Part shown: in pieces, positions 22,888 through 31,842 of the stretch
How the letters are laid out: each line of letters opens with the position of its first letter
How positions within the stretch are numbered: position 1 is the first letter of the stretch
NCBI GenBank assembly: GCA_004556985.1
Contig: SFFC01000012.1
Coordinates: 1 to 46,378, forward strand
Origin: Clostridiales bacterium
Lineage (GTDB): Bacteria > Bacillota > Clostridia > Christensenellales > Aristaeellaceae
Length of the DNA stretch: 46,378 nucleotides
Direction of reading: 5' to 3'
Made by a program: the position numbers and the translations under genes
Notes under the pieces: model-generated
What the model was told of the DNA's origin: nothing
Seen by the model: the letters and a program-made list of their open reading frames with translations, nothing else
Databases searched by the model: none

Positions 22888-24405
22888 ATGGCAGAAATCA
22901 TCGTAGAGGGAAGAGGGCTTTCCAAGGCGTTCGGGGCGAACGTCGTGCTGAAGGATGTTTCCATCCGGTGCGAGGCGGGCAAGGCCATCGCGCTGGTCGG
23001 AGAGAACGGCGCGGGCAAGAGCACGCTGATGAACATACTCAGCGGCGTGCTCCCCCCGACGGCGGGGAGCGTGCTGGTGGATGGAAAGGCGGTGCGCTTT
23101 ACCTCGCCGGAGCAGGCGAGGAAGAAGGGTATTGCGTTTGTCCATCAGGAGCTGAGCTTGATGGAGGAAATGACGGTCGGTGAAAATATCATGCTGGGCC
23201 GGGAGCCCCGGCGCGGCGGCCTGATCCGCCAAAGGGAGCTGCACGAGCAGGCGCGCGCCGTGCTCGCCGGGATCGGCTTTGAGCTTGACGTATACAGCCT
23301 GGTCTCGGATCTGGCTCCCTCGGACAAGCAGATCACGGAAATCGCCAAGGCATGGGCGGGCCGGCCGCGCATGATCATCTTCGACGAACCGACATCCAGC
23401 CTCAACAAGGCCGAGAGCCGCAGGCTGTTTGATTTCATCGGCAGCCTCAAGGCGCAGGGCGTCGCGGTCGTGCTGATCTCGCACAGAATGGAGGATATCT
23501 TCGCGACCTGCGACACGGCCTTCGTGCTCAAGGATGGAGAATTCGTCTTCAGCAAGCCGGTCAGCGAGACGAACGAGGATGAGCTGATTTCCAAGATGGT
23601 CGGGCGGACGTTCAAAAACGCCTATCCGCCCCGGCGCGAGCGGCGCAGCGACGAGATCCGGGTGCGCCTGACGAACGCCTGCGTGGGCAGCCGCGTCAAA
23701 AACGTCTGCATGGAGGTGCCCGCCGGCAGCGTCATCGGTGTGGGCGGGCTGGAGGGACAGGGCCAGCGTGAGCTCAGCCGCGCGCTCTTTGGCATTGACC
23801 CGTTCACCTCGGGAACCTATGAGATCGATGGGCGCCCAGTGAAGATTCAGACGCCGCGGGCGGCGGTCAGACAGGGCATCGCCTTTGTCCCTGACGACAG
23901 GAAGGCGGAGGGGCTGGTGCTGCCGCTCTCCGTGCAGGAGAATATCCTCTCTCTGGTGCTCGGGCGGGTGAGCCGCCACGGCCTGATCGACCGAAGAGCA
24001 GCCGCGCGGGAGACGGAGGAGGGCGTGCGCAGGCTCAACATCAAGATCGCCTCGCCCCGACAGCCGGTTGAAGCCCTCAGTGGCGGCAACCAGCAGAAGA
24101 TTGTCTTCTCCAAGTGGATCAAGACAAACCCGCGCATTCTGTATCTTCACGAGCCGACGCGCGGCGTGGATGTGCAGAGCAAGCTGGAAATCTACGGGCA
24201 GATTCGCGCGCTGACCCGGGAGGGCGTCAGCGTGGTCGTCTTCACCAGCGATATCCTGGAGCTGATCGGCCTCTCCGACGAGATCTACGTCATGTATGAG
24301 GGGGAAATCTCCGGCCATATCGACGGCGCAGAGGCGACAGAGGAGAAGATCATGCAGCTCAGCGCGCGGCGTCAGGCACAAAGTGAGGAGGAAAGGGCAG
24401 GATGA
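22888..24405 (+). CDS. Sugar ABC transporter ATP-binding protein (RbsA/MglA-like, two ATPase halves)
   Basis: 505 residues, the usual double-ATPase length. The first half has Walker A GENGAGKST (about 36-44), Q-loop VHQELSLME, a signature region where APSDKQ stands for the usual LSGGQ, and Walker B MIIFDEPTSSL. The second half has the degenerate Walker A GGLEGQGQREL, signature ALSGGNQQKIVFSKW and Walker B ILYLHEPTRGVD. Such asymmetry is normal for RbsA. ATG 22888 was chosen because AAGGAG lies 7 bases upstream; the 29-residue upstream extension is not like the family. It overlaps the first permease gene by 4 bases (ATGA). Confidence 0.92.
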   Translation: MAEIIVEGRGLSKAFGANVVLKDVSIRCEAGKAIALVGENGAGKSTLMNILSGVLPPTAGSVLVDGKAVRFTSPEQARKKGIAFVHQELSLMEEMTVGENIMLGREPRRGGLIRQRELHEQARAVLAGIGFELDVYSLVSDLAPSDKQITEIAKAWAGRPRMIIFDEPTSSLNKAESRRLFDFIGSLKAQGVAVVLISHRMEDIFATCDTAFVLKDGEFVFSKPVSETNEDELISKMVGRTFKNAYPPRRERRSDEIRVRLTNACVGSRVKNVCMEVPAGSVIGVGGLEGQGQRELSRALFGIDPFTSGTYEIDGRPVKIQTPRAAVRQGIAFVPDDRKAEGLVLPLSVQENILSLVLGRVSRHGLIDRRAAARETEEGVRRLNIKIASPRQPVEALSGGNQQKIVFSKWIKTNPRILYLHEPTRGVDVQSKLEIYGQIRALTREGVSVVVFTSDILELIGLSDEIYVMYEGEISGHIDGAEATEEKIMQLSARRQAQSEEERAG

Positions 24406-25346
24406 AGGGCTCCGTAAACAAGCATGTCCGGCAGGCGGTTCCCGCCTATGTGATCCTTGCGGCGATCCTTGTGGCGGTTTCCATCGTCTCGCCCTCGTTC
24501 CGCAAGGTCGGCAACATTCGCAACGTCATCGCGCAATGCGCGGTGCTGGCGATTGTGGCGATCGCGCAGACCAATGTGCTGCTCATCGGCGGTATCGACA
24601 TGTCCGTCTCCAGCGTCATCTCCTTCAGCACCATTGCGGTGGCGATGTTCAGCCAGAGCAGCGGACTCAGCCTGCTGGGCTCCATTGCGCTGGCGCTGGC
24701 GGCAGGCGCGGCGACGGGCCTGATCAACGGCATCGGCGTTGTGCATTTGAAGATTCCCGCGATGATCATCACGATCTCGACTCAGGCGCTGCTCAAGGGC
24801 ATCTGTCTCATCCTGATGCCCTCCTCGGGCGGCAAGGTAAACGCGGAGTTTGCCGCCTTCCTCAAGCTGCGCTTCGGCGTGATCAACGTTTCGGCGATGA
24901 TCGCGCTGATCCTCTACGCGCTGTTCTTTGTGCTCTACCATGATACGCGCTACGGCAGGCGGATGTACGCGGTGGGCAATGGAGAAGCCTGCGCGGCGCA
25001 GTCGGGCGTTCCCGTGGGCAGAACGATCATCTGCACCTATGTCGTCTCCGGTGTGCTTGCGGCAATCGCGGGCGTCGTGCTCAGCGCGCGCATCGCGACG
25101 GGCAACGCGCTCGTCGGCGATTCCTATGCGATGAACTCGGTGGCGGCGGCGGTGGTCGGCGGAGTTTCCATGAACGGCGGCCTTGGCTCCGTCGCGGGCG
25201 CGCTGGCTGGCGCGATCATCATGTCCCTGATCAACAACGTGATCAACAACATGGATATCTCGCCATATTACCAGTACATCACCAAGGGCCTTGTCCTGGT
25301 GCTCAGCCTGCTGATCTTCCAGCTGAAGAGGAGGAAGCGCGCATGA
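24402..25346 (+). CDS. Sugar ABC transporter permease 1 (RbsC-like)
   Basis: 314 residues of the BPD_transp_2 family, with about eight to ten hydrophobic spans. TNVLLIGGIDMSVSSVISF is the family motif near residue 60. GRRMYAVGNGEACAAQSGV marks the cytosolic coupling loop that meets the ATPase, and SVAAAVVGGVSMNGGLGSVA is the C-terminal pore-lining motif. It pairs with the second permease as a heterodimer. Its start overlaps the ATPase gene and its end overlaps the next permease gene, each by 4 bases. Confidence 0.92.
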   Translation: MKGSVNKHVRQAVPAYVILAAILVAVSIVSPSFRKVGNIRNVIAQCAVLAIVAIAQTNVLLIGGIDMSVSSVISFSTIAVAMFSQSSGLSLLGSIALALAAGAATGLINGIGVVHLKIPAMIITISTQALLKGICLILMPSSGGKVNAEFAAFLKLRFGVINVSAMIALILYALFFVLYHDTRYGRRMYAVGNGEACAAQSGVPVGRTIICTYVVSGVLAAIAGVVLSARIATGNALVGDSYAMNSVAAAVVGGVSMNGGLGSVAGALAGAIIMSLINNVINNMDISPYYQYITKGLVLVLSLLIFQLKRRKRA

Positions 25347-26314
25347 ACAAGATGAAGGAACAATCTGCCCGTTCTGCGCAGCGGGCGCGCTATGGCAGCT
25401 TCCCCTGGGGCGTGTATCTGCTGCTGGCCGCGGTGATCGCGGTGTTCTTCCTGGCGACACGGGGGACGATCTCCCCGGCGCATCTGCTCAACATCGTCAG
25501 GCAGGCTGCGCCGCTGGGCATCGCGGCGATGGGTCAGACGCTGGTGCTGCTGGTGGGCGGCATCGACCTCTCCGTCGGCGCGACGATGTCCATGGTCAAC
25601 CTGGTCAGTGCGTCGCTGATGATGGGCAGCGACGGGAGAATTCTGCCGGCTGTTCTCGTGTCGCTGGCGCTGTGCCTGATGATCGGCTTTCTGAACGGCT
25701 ATATCATCGCGCATTTCAGGATGCAGCCCTTCCTGGTGACGATGGCGATGCAGATGATCGTCGAGGGCGGCTACTACATCTACACCAAGGGCATCGCCAA
25801 GGGCAGCATCGCGCCCGCCTTCCGGGTGATCTCGGAGGGTTGGCTCGGCGGCGTTCCCGTGGCAGCGCTGATCTGGGCGGCGCTCTGGGCCATTCTGGCG
25901 CTGGTGCTGGGAAAGACAGCCTACGGCAAGCGCTTTTACATCACCGGCGGCAACCAGGCCGCCTCGCGCCTCTCCGGATTTGCGAGCGAGGCGATCGTCA
26001 TTTCGGCCTATGTGCTCTGCGCGCTGATGGCGGGTATCGCCGGGCTGATGCTCTCCGCCTATATCGGCACGGCGTCCACGGGCGTGGGCAACGACTATAC
26101 GCTCAACTCAATCGCGGCGACCGTCATCGGCGGCACTTCCTTCCTGGGCGGCATCGGCGGATTGGCCGGAACATTCCCGGGCGTGCTGATCACGGTGATC
26201 CTGCAGAGCATGATGACCATTATCGGCATCTCCGAGGCGGGCAAATTTATCACGCAGGGCGTCGTGATTGCGACGATGGTCGCCATCAACCAGCTGCGCA
26301 GGGGACGGCGCTGA
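25343..26314 (+). CDS. Sugar ABC transporter permease 2 (RbsC-like)
   Basis: 323 residues, a paralogue of the preceding permease. A longer polar N-terminus (about 1-25) comes before the first span. QTLVLLVGGIDLSVGATMS, GKRFYITGGNQAASRLSG (coupling loop) and LNSIAATVIGGTSFLGGIGG align with the same motifs of permease 1. Two different permeases point to a heterodimeric channel. A 4-base overlap joins it to the upstream gene; 48 bases separate it from the phosphotriesterase-like gene, which has its own GGAGGAG site. Confidence 0.92.
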   Translation: MNKMKEQSARSAQRARYGSFPWGVYLLLAAVIAVFFLATRGTISPAHLLNIVRQAAPLGIAAMGQTLVLLVGGIDLSVGATMSMVNLVSASLMMGSDGRILPAVLVSLALCLMIGFLNGYIIAHFRMQPFLVTMAMQMIVEGGYYIYTKGIAKGSIAPAFRVISEGWLGGVPVAALIWAALWAILALVLGKTAYGKRFYITGGNQAASRLSGFASEAIVISAYVLCALMAGIAGLMLSAYIGTASTGVGNDYTLNSIAATVIGGTSFLGGIGGLAGTFPGVLITVILQSMMTIIGISEAGKFITQGVVIATMVAINQLRRGRR

Positions 26315-26362
26315 CCCCGGAGGCGGCTATAAGGCCTCAAATGGATGAATGGAGGAGAAACC

Positions 26363-27367
26363 ATGCCTTTTATCAGAACCATGCAGGGCGACATCGCCCC
26401 GGAAAACCTTGGATTTACCTATGCCCACGAGCATATCGTCTGCCGTCCGCCGCATTGGGTCGAGCGTGGGGAGAGCGATCTGCTGCTGGATGACCCGGAA
26501 AAATCCTGTCAGGAGGTCGCCCTGTTCCGCGAGGCCGGAGGGCGGAGCATCGTCGACGCGACGGCGATCGACTATGGCCGTGACCCCGAGGCCGTCCGTG
26601 CGATTGCACAGAAGACGGGCGTGCAGATCATCGGCACGGCGGGCTTCAACAAGGGCTTCCTCTGGGACGCAAAGATGCCGGGCCAGGAGAGAACCTTTGC
26701 CGACTGGATCGACAGCGAATCGGAGGACAGGCTCGCGCAGTTTGTCATTGACGAGGTCGAGCAGGGCATGTGGGGCATCGGCGCGGCGTATGACGATGTA
26801 CATCCGACAAAGGTGCGCGCCGGTCAGGTGAAATTCGGAACGGGTTACAATTCCATGAGCCCGCTGGAGATCAAGACCATCCGCGCGGCCTGCCGCGCGC
26901 ATCTGCAGACGGGCGCGCCGGTGCATTCCCACACGGAGGCCGGAACCATGGCGCTGGAGCAGATGCGGATCATCCGGGAGGAGGGCGTCGATCTGAGCTG
27001 CGTCAGCTTCGGCCACATGGACAGGAACCCGGATCCCTGGATGCACAGACGGGTTGCGGAGACCGGCGCGTACCTCTGCTTTGACGGCATCGCCAAGGTC
27101 AAATACAACCCCGAGAGTGTGCGCATCCGCTGCATTCTGGATCTGGTCAAGGCGGGCCACCAGAAGCAGATTCTCATCAGCGGCGACACCGCGCGCCGGA
27201 GCTATTACTCGACATACACCCATGCGGTCGGCCTGCCCTACATCATCACGACGTGGATTCCGCGTCTGATGGAGCAGGCGGAGGAGGAGGGCATCGACGG
27301 CAGGCAGCTGGTTGAGGATCTCTTCATCAACAATCCCCGTACCTGCATGACCTTCCGGAAAGGATGA
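26363..27367 (+). CDS. Phosphotriesterase-family (Php/PLL) metal-dependent hydrolase
   Basis: 334 residues of the cog1735 branch of the amidohydrolase superfamily. All binuclear-metal ligands are visible: TYAHEHIV (HxH, near residue 20), a Lys in GQVKFGTGYN that is the likely carboxylated bridge, the next His in PVHSHTEAGT, then FGHMDRN, and the final Asp in ISGDTARRS. Relatives that have been studied hydrolyse sugar (phospho)lactones and acyl-homoserine lactones more often than phosphotriesters. With the FGGY kinase in the same operon, a phosphorylated sugar lactone is a reasonable guess (inference). ATG 26363 follows GGAGGAG; it overlaps the creatininase gene by 4 bases. Confidence 0.88.
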   Translation: MPFIRTMQGDIAPENLGFTYAHEHIVCRPPHWVERGESDLLLDDPEKSCQEVALFREAGGRSIVDATAIDYGRDPEAVRAIAQKTGVQIIGTAGFNKGFLWDAKMPGQERTFADWIDSESEDRLAQFVIDEVEQGMWGIGAAYDDVHPTKVRAGQVKFGTGYNSMSPLEIKTIRAACRAHLQTGAPVHSHTEAGTMALEQMRIIREEGVDLSCVSFGHMDRNPDPWMHRRVAETGAYLCFDGIAKVKYNPESVRIRCILDLVKAGHQKQILISGDTARRSYYSTYTHAVGLPYIITTWIPRLMEQAEEEGIDGRQLVEDLFINNPRTCMTFRKG

Positions 27368-28086
27368 GCGCGATGCGTTTGGACGAGATGAACCAGGAGC
27401 GCGCGGCGTCGGAGCTGGCCGGCAAAATCGCGCTGTTGCCCATCGGGGCGACGGAATGCCACGGCAACCATCTCCCGCTGGGGACGGACTCCTTTCTGGC
27501 GCAGGGCCTGTGCGCGAAGATCGAGGAGCGGCTGGGCAGCGGGCGCTGCGTGGTGCTGCCCTGCCTTCCCTACGGCCAGGTCTGGTCGCTGCGGGCGACG
27601 CCGGGCACGGTGGACATTCCGGACGCGGTGCTGACGCCGTTTCTGACGAGCATCGCCATGAGCATGTACCGCGCAGGCGTGCGCAAAATGGCGTTTGTGA
27701 ACGCGCATGTGGGCAACTGCAACGCGATCAAGGCGGCGATGCGCGAGATCTACGCGCAATGCGACATGAAGATCTATGCGTTTACCTACCCGGGCGCGGA
27801 GGCGGAGATCCGTCGGGTCTGCACGACGAAGCGCCCTCACGGGGCCTACTTTCATGCCTGCGAGATCGAGACCTCCTACATGCTCTATCTCTGCCCGGAG
27901 CGGGTGGACATGAGCAGGGCGATCTGCCAGTATCCGCAATTCCCGGCGGATTTCGACGTGACGCCGATCCCGTGGACACAGATCATGGATACGGCCGTGC
28001 TGGGCGACGCGACGGCGGCCACGGCGCAGAAGGGAAAGGCCATTATCGATGCGGTCGTTGAGAACATCGTGAGCCTGCTGGGCTGA
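27364..28086 (+). CDS. Creatininase-family hydrolase
   Basis: 240 residues. The metal-binding segments of the creatininase fold are present: LPIGATECHGNHLPLGTDS (Glu, His and Asp ligands, about 25-43), NAHVGNCNAI in place of the common NxHGGN, and HACEIETS with the Glu ligand. Members open cyclic amides (creatinine), cleave formamides, trim mycofactocin precursor or cut C-C bonds in oxidised inositol. Which one applies here is not shown. It is coupled to the phosphotriesterase-like gene by ATGA overlap and lies 15 bases before the kinase gene, so it acts in the same pathway. A second ATG at 27373 is an alternative start. Confidence 0.85.
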   Translation: MSAMRLDEMNQERAASELAGKIALLPIGATECHGNHLPLGTDSFLAQGLCAKIEERLGSGRCVVLPCLPYGQVWSLRATPGTVDIPDAVLTPFLTSIAMSMYRAGVRKMAFVNAHVGNCNAIKAAMREIYAQCDMKIYAFTYPGAEAEIRRVCTTKRPHGAYFHACEIETSYMLYLCPERVDMSRAICQYPQFPADFDVTPIPWTQIMDTAVLGDATAATAQKGKAIIDAVVENIVSLLG

Positions 28087-28101
28087 GAGGAGGGGAGAAG
28101 G

Positions 28102-29616
28102 ATGGCAAGCGTTCTGGCGCTGGATCTGGGCAGCACGCAGCTCAAGCTGCTCCTGCTGGACGGGGATGCGAGGGTTTCCTATGTGGATGCCGTCCCCTAT
28201 GAGACGCAGGCGCCGCGCGCAGGCTGGATCGAGCAGCGCCCGCAGGACTGGACGGCAGCGCTGGCGACGGGCATGCGCAGGCTGAGGGAAACCCTGCCCC
28301 AGGCAGAGATTGACGCTGTCGGCTTCTCGGGGCACATGAGCGGCGTCGTGCTGCTGGATGCCCAGGGAGAGGTGCTGCGCCCCTGCATCACGCTCTCCGA
28401 TACGCGCAGCGAGGCGGAATCGGTCTGGCTGCGCGCTCAGGTGGGCGAGCTCATCCGCCGGGAGACCGGAAACCCGGTCAACAACGCCTTCTCCCTGCCC
28501 AAGCTTTGCTGGATCAAGGCGCATGAGCCGGAGCTCTGGGCGCGGGCGACGGTCTTCCTCGCCCCCAAGGACTACCTGCGCGCCCAACTGACAGGCCGCC
28601 TGGCGACGGAGACGACCGACGCCTACAACACGCTCTGCGTTTCCATGCGCACGCGGCGGTGGTGCGAGGAGATTATCCGCGGCGCCGGGTTGGAGGCGGA
28701 GAAGTTTCCGCCGCTGCTGGAGCCGACGGACTGCGCCGGCCATGTGACACCGCAGGCCGCGCGGCGCTTCCTGCTGCCGCAGGGTGTGCCTGTCTTCGCC
28801 GGGGGCGCGGATATGGCCTGCGGAGCGGTCGGCATGGGGCTGTTTGAGCAGGGGGAGTCGGCGCTGACGCTGGGAACCTCGGCGACGTTCCTCGCGCCCG
28901 TTTCGCAGACGGATGGCGACGCCTGGGGGCAGGTGACCTTCCATCTGCATGCGCTGCCCGGCCTGCTGTACGCGCTGGGCTCGCATTTCAATGGCGGGCT
29001 GGCGGTCAACTGGCTCACGCGGATGCTCAGCGGGGACGGCGTGCTCCGCTACGAGGAGATTGCGAGGCTCTCGCAGCTGGCGCAGCAGGTGCCGCCGGGG
29101 AGCAACGGCGTGCTGACCCTGCCGTTTCTGGCGGGCAGCGGCTCGCCCTACTTCTGCGCGCAGGACAGGCAGACGGTTTTCGGCCTGAGCGCCGCAACCC
29201 GGCCGGAGGAGCTCTTCCGCAGCGAGCTGGAGGGCATCACGCTCAACCTCGCACAGACCAAGCGGCTGTTTGACCGGATGATTCCCGGCGGGCTGGCATG
29301 CGTGCGCCTCGGCGGCGGCGGCGCAAAGATCGGCATCTGGCCGCAGATGATCGCGGACGTTTTCGGGACGCGCATCGATCTCTCCCAAGACGTCGATGCC
29401 TCTGCCATCGGCGCGGCGATTCTCGCGGGCGCGGGCGCCGGCCTCTATGCGGATATCCGCCGCACAGCCCGCACAGGCCTGAGCATCGGCCAAACGCTGC
29501 TGCCGCAGGCGCAGCGCCACAGGCAGTATGCCGCGCTGGCGGCGCGCTATGAGGCGGCGTATGCGCTGGCCGGCAGGCTGTATGCCCGACAGGACGGACA
29601 GGAGGACAGGGTATGA
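28102..29616 (+). CDS. FGGY-family carbohydrate kinase (xylulokinase-like)
   Basis: 504 residues, full length for the family. The first ATPase-fold phosphate loop ALDLGSTQLKLLLLDGD is at residues 5-21. FSGHMSGVVLLDAQG and the ITLSDTRSEAE segment follow. The catalytic Asp is probably in FAGGADMACGAVG, where family members keep GGxDxxxxAxG. The adenosine-binding motif is LGGGGAKIGIWPQMIADVFG near residue 400. It transfers phosphate from ATP to a sugar, polyol or sugar acid. The exact substrate cannot be told; the closest overall look is XylB-like. GGAGGGGAGAAGG precedes the ATG. It overlaps the MBL-fold gene by 4 bases. Confidence 0.9.
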   Translation: MASVLALDLGSTQLKLLLLDGDARVSYVDAVPYETQAPRAGWIEQRPQDWTAALATGMRRLRETLPQAEIDAVGFSGHMSGVVLLDAQGEVLRPCITLSDTRSEAESVWLRAQVGELIRRETGNPVNNAFSLPKLCWIKAHEPELWARATVFLAPKDYLRAQLTGRLATETTDAYNTLCVSMRTRRWCEEIIRGAGLEAEKFPPLLEPTDCAGHVTPQAARRFLLPQGVPVFAGGADMACGAVGMGLFEQGESALTLGTSATFLAPVSQTDGDAWGQVTFHLHALPGLLYALGSHFNGGLAVNWLTRMLSGDGVLRYEEIARLSQLAQQVPPGSNGVLTLPFLAGSGSPYFCAQDRQTVFGLSAATRPEELFRSELEGITLNLAQTKRLFDRMIPGGLACVRLGGGGAKIGIWPQMIADVFGTRIDLSQDVDASAIGAAILAGAGAGLYADIRRTARTGLSIGQTLLPQAQRHRQYAALAARYEAAYALAGRLYARQDGQEDRV

Positions 29617-30356
29617 AGCTGACGGATTCGGTCTATCTGGTCGGCTCGGGCGATGCGGGGTTTTCCCTGACGCATCCGGGCGACTGCGGGGTTTTTCTGG
29701 TGGATGGCGGAGGGCCGTGCGCGCTGATCGACGCAGGCATCGGGCTGGAGCCGGAGCGGATTCTTTCGCAGATTCGCGCGGACGGCTTTGATCCGGAGCA
29801 GGTCAGCCATATTCTGCTCACGCATGGGCATGGCGACCATGCGGGCGGCGCGGCGGCGCTGGCGCGTGCCTGCGGCGCGAGGGTTTTTGCGATGGAGCCC
29901 GCTGCGGGGTTCATCCGCGAGGGCAACACAGAGGCGCTCTCGATTGACGCGGCGATGCAGGCGGGCGTCTTCGAGCCGGCGTTTGCGTTTGAGACCTGTC
30001 CGGTTGAGCCCCTGACCGACGGGCAGCAGATCGCCGTCGGGCGCTCGGTGCTCACGGCGATCCGGAGCGAGGGACACTGCGCCGGCCACTGCTGCTTCCT
30101 CATGGAGGAGAGCGGAAAGCGCGTGCTCTTCGCCGGCGATGCGGTGCAGTGCGGCGGAAAGATCGCGCTGCAGGCCATCTGGGACTGCGACCTGCAGGCC
30201 TACCTGGCGACGGTCAGACGGCTCTGCGCGCTCGGCGCGGATGTGCTCCTGCCGGCGCATGGCTGCGTCGCGCTCAGCCGGGGCAATGCGCATCTGAAGC
30301 GTGCTGTGGAGCGGCTGGACACGCTCGCCCTGCCGCGCAATGCAATCGGCGAATGA
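29613..30356 (+). CDS. Metallo-beta-lactamase-fold hydrolase
   Basis: 247 residues with the full MBL metal set: THGHGDHAGGAAAL (HxHxDH, about 70-83), a His in SEGHCAGHCCF, the Asp in LFAGDAVQCGG and the last His in LLPAHGCVAL. Enzymes of this fold in sugar operons are often lactonases (for example UlaG on ascorbate-6-phosphate, though that is a different subfamily). It could act together with, or in place of, the phosphotriesterase-like enzyme on a lactone; this is inference. The ATG overlaps the kinase stop codon and AGGAGG lies just upstream. Confidence 0.88.
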   Translation: MKLTDSVYLVGSGDAGFSLTHPGDCGVFLVDGGGPCALIDAGIGLEPERILSQIRADGFDPEQVSHILLTHGHGDHAGGAAALARACGARVFAMEPAAGFIREGNTEALSIDAAMQAGVFEPAFAFETCPVEPLTDGQQIAVGRSVLTAIRSEGHCAGHCCFLMEESGKRVLFAGDAVQCGGKIALQAIWDCDLQAYLATVRRLCALGADVLLPAHGCVALSRGNAHLKRAVERLDTLALPRNAIGE

Positions 30357-30381
30357 GCCATCAAGGAAGGGAGGAGTGGAC

Positions 30382-31566
30382 ATGGAGGCATCGATGTGGG
30401 CCTATCCCTGGGATCTGGAGGATTGCGGCATCGACCGCGCGCTGGACGAGATGCGGGAGAGCGGGCTGACCGGGGTCAGCATGATCACGAGCTACCACGC
30501 GGGACGCTTTCTCTGCGTGAGGAGCCCGAAGCGCAAGGTCTATTACCCGGAGGACGGCACGATCTATTACCCGACGGACCTGAAGCGTTTCAAGGGCCTG
30601 CGGATTCAGCCGAAGGTCAGCCGGTTTTCGGCGGAGCATCCCGACTTCTGGGACAGGCTGCTCGCGGAGGCGGACAAGCGCCGCATGGCCGTGTCGGGCT
30701 GGACGGTCTGCCTGCACAACACGCGCATCGGCATGACCTGGCCGGACGTCTGCGTGCGCAATGCGTTCGGCGATCCCGCCTGCTACAATCCCTGTCCGTC
30801 CCATCCCGACATGCGCGCGTACATGGTCGCGCTGATGGATGACTTGTGCAGCCATTTGCCGCTGCATGCGCTGGAGCTGGAGTCGATGAATTTCATGGGC
30901 TTTGCGCATGAGTTTCACCACGAGAAGGACGGCATCGGGCTGACGGCGCTGGGGGATTTTCTCCTCTCGCTGTGTTTCTGTCCGAGCTGCGTGAAGCGCG
31001 CCCGGCAGGAGGGCGTGGATATCCTGCCCGCCGGAAAGCGCGTGCGCGACTGGATCGGGCAGATGTGCGAGGGCACGCTGCGCCTGGGGACGGACGAGGA
31101 ATTCCTGCGCGGGGGCATCGCGTTCTTCGATGGCTACCCGGAGGTGCAGGAATATCTGCGCTGGCGGTCGGGCGTCGTGACGTCGTTGATGCAGGAGGTA
31201 CACGCGGTGACGCGCGGCCGGACGCTCCTCTACTTCCTGAGCCTGCTGCCGCATTCGCGCTCCTGGCTCTTTGGCGTCGATCTCCGGGAGATCACGCGCT
31301 GCTGCGAAGGCGTCGTCGTCTGCAGCTACGATTGCAACGAGCGGCAGGCGGAGGCCGACCTGCGCGAGTCCCGGCGGGATTTTGCGCCGGGCACGCGGCT
31401 GATGATGGGCGTGCGCTGCTTCACGCCGGAATACGCGGACGAGGCCGCGCTGCAGCGGAAGATCCGCGTTGCAAAGGAGAAGGGAGCCGATGGATTGCGG
31501 CTGTACAATTACGGCCTGATTCCCCAATCGCGGCTGGGCTGGATCCGATCTGCGATGGAGGCATAG
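30382..31566 (+). CDS. TIM-barrel-like protein of unknown function
   Basis: 394 residues, no signal peptide. I do not recognise a named family. The pattern of strand-helix units (GLTGVSMITSYHAGRF, MAVSGWTVCLHNT, LHALELESMNFMG, GRTLLYFLSLL, VVVCSYDCN and GADGLRLYNYG near the end) resembles a glycoside-hydrolase-like TIM barrel of the type seen in bacterial sugar operons. A small Cys pair, CFCPSC, near residue 197 is typical of some alpha-amylase-like or family-unknown barrels. LELESMNF offers a candidate acid residue. GGAAGGGAGGAG precedes the ATG at 30382. It is the last gene of the ABC operon and so probably processes the imported compound. Confidence 0.65.
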   Translation: MEASMWAYPWDLEDCGIDRALDEMRESGLTGVSMITSYHAGRFLCVRSPKRKVYYPEDGTIYYPTDLKRFKGLRIQPKVSRFSAEHPDFWDRLLAEADKRRMAVSGWTVCLHNTRIGMTWPDVCVRNAFGDPACYNPCPSHPDMRAYMVALMDDLCSHLPLHALELESMNFMGFAHEFHHEKDGIGLTALGDFLLSLCFCPSCVKRARQEGVDILPAGKRVRDWIGQMCEGTLRLGTDEEFLRGGIAFFDGYPEVQEYLRWRSGVVTSLMQEVHAVTRGRTLLYFLSLLPHSRSWLFGVDLREITRCCEGVVVCSYDCNERQAEADLRESRRDFAPGTRLMMGVRCFTPEYADEAALQRKIRVAKEKGADGLRLYNYGLIPQSRLGWIRSAMEA

Positions 31567-31600
31567 AAAAACCCCGCACATTCCGTGCGGGGCTTTTTGT

Positions 31601-31602
<2 letters not shown>
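31567..31602. terminator. Bidirectional terminator between the ABC operon and the tRNA genes
   Basis: CCCCGCAC/GTGCGGGG stem with loop ATTCC, AAAAA before and CTTTTTGTT after. It ends the plus-strand operon and, on the minus strand, the tRNA transcript. Confidence 0.92.
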
Positions 31603-31675
<73 letters not shown>

Positions 31676-31678
31676 ATA

Positions 31679-31755
31679 TGGTGGATTGAAGTGGACTCGA
31701 ACCACCGACCTCCCGCTTATCAGGCGGGTGCTCTAACCGACTGAGCTATCAATCC
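31679..31755 (-). tRNA. tRNA-Ile (GAT)
   Basis: Cloverleaf on the minus strand: acceptor GGATTGA/TCAATCC, D-arm AGCTCAGTCGGTTAGAGC, anticodon loop CTGATAA (anticodon GAT), T-arm GGTTCGAGTCC and encoded CCA. It lies 3 bases upstream of tRNA-Asn; both are likely cut from one transcript. Confidence 0.97.
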
Positions 31756-31799
31756 GAACAATTTTTCTTTCTCGGACGCCGCTTTGCGCGCAAAAGGCG

Positions 31800-31836
31800 A
31801 CAAAAAGCCCGCCGGCAGCGATGCGCCGCGGCGGGC
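31800..31836 (-). terminator. Terminator of the CoA-transferase gene
   Basis: On the minus strand: GCCCGCCGCGGC and GCCGGCGGGC form the stem, followed by TTTTTG, right after the stop codon. Because tRNA-Ile follows, this also separates the two units. Confidence 0.82.
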
Positions 31837-31842
31837 GGAGGA

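Noticed and set aside
27238..29520. A 760-codon minus-strand frame opposite the creatininase and FGGY kinase genes
   Set aside because: Same antisense artefact; no start signal and no domain pattern.
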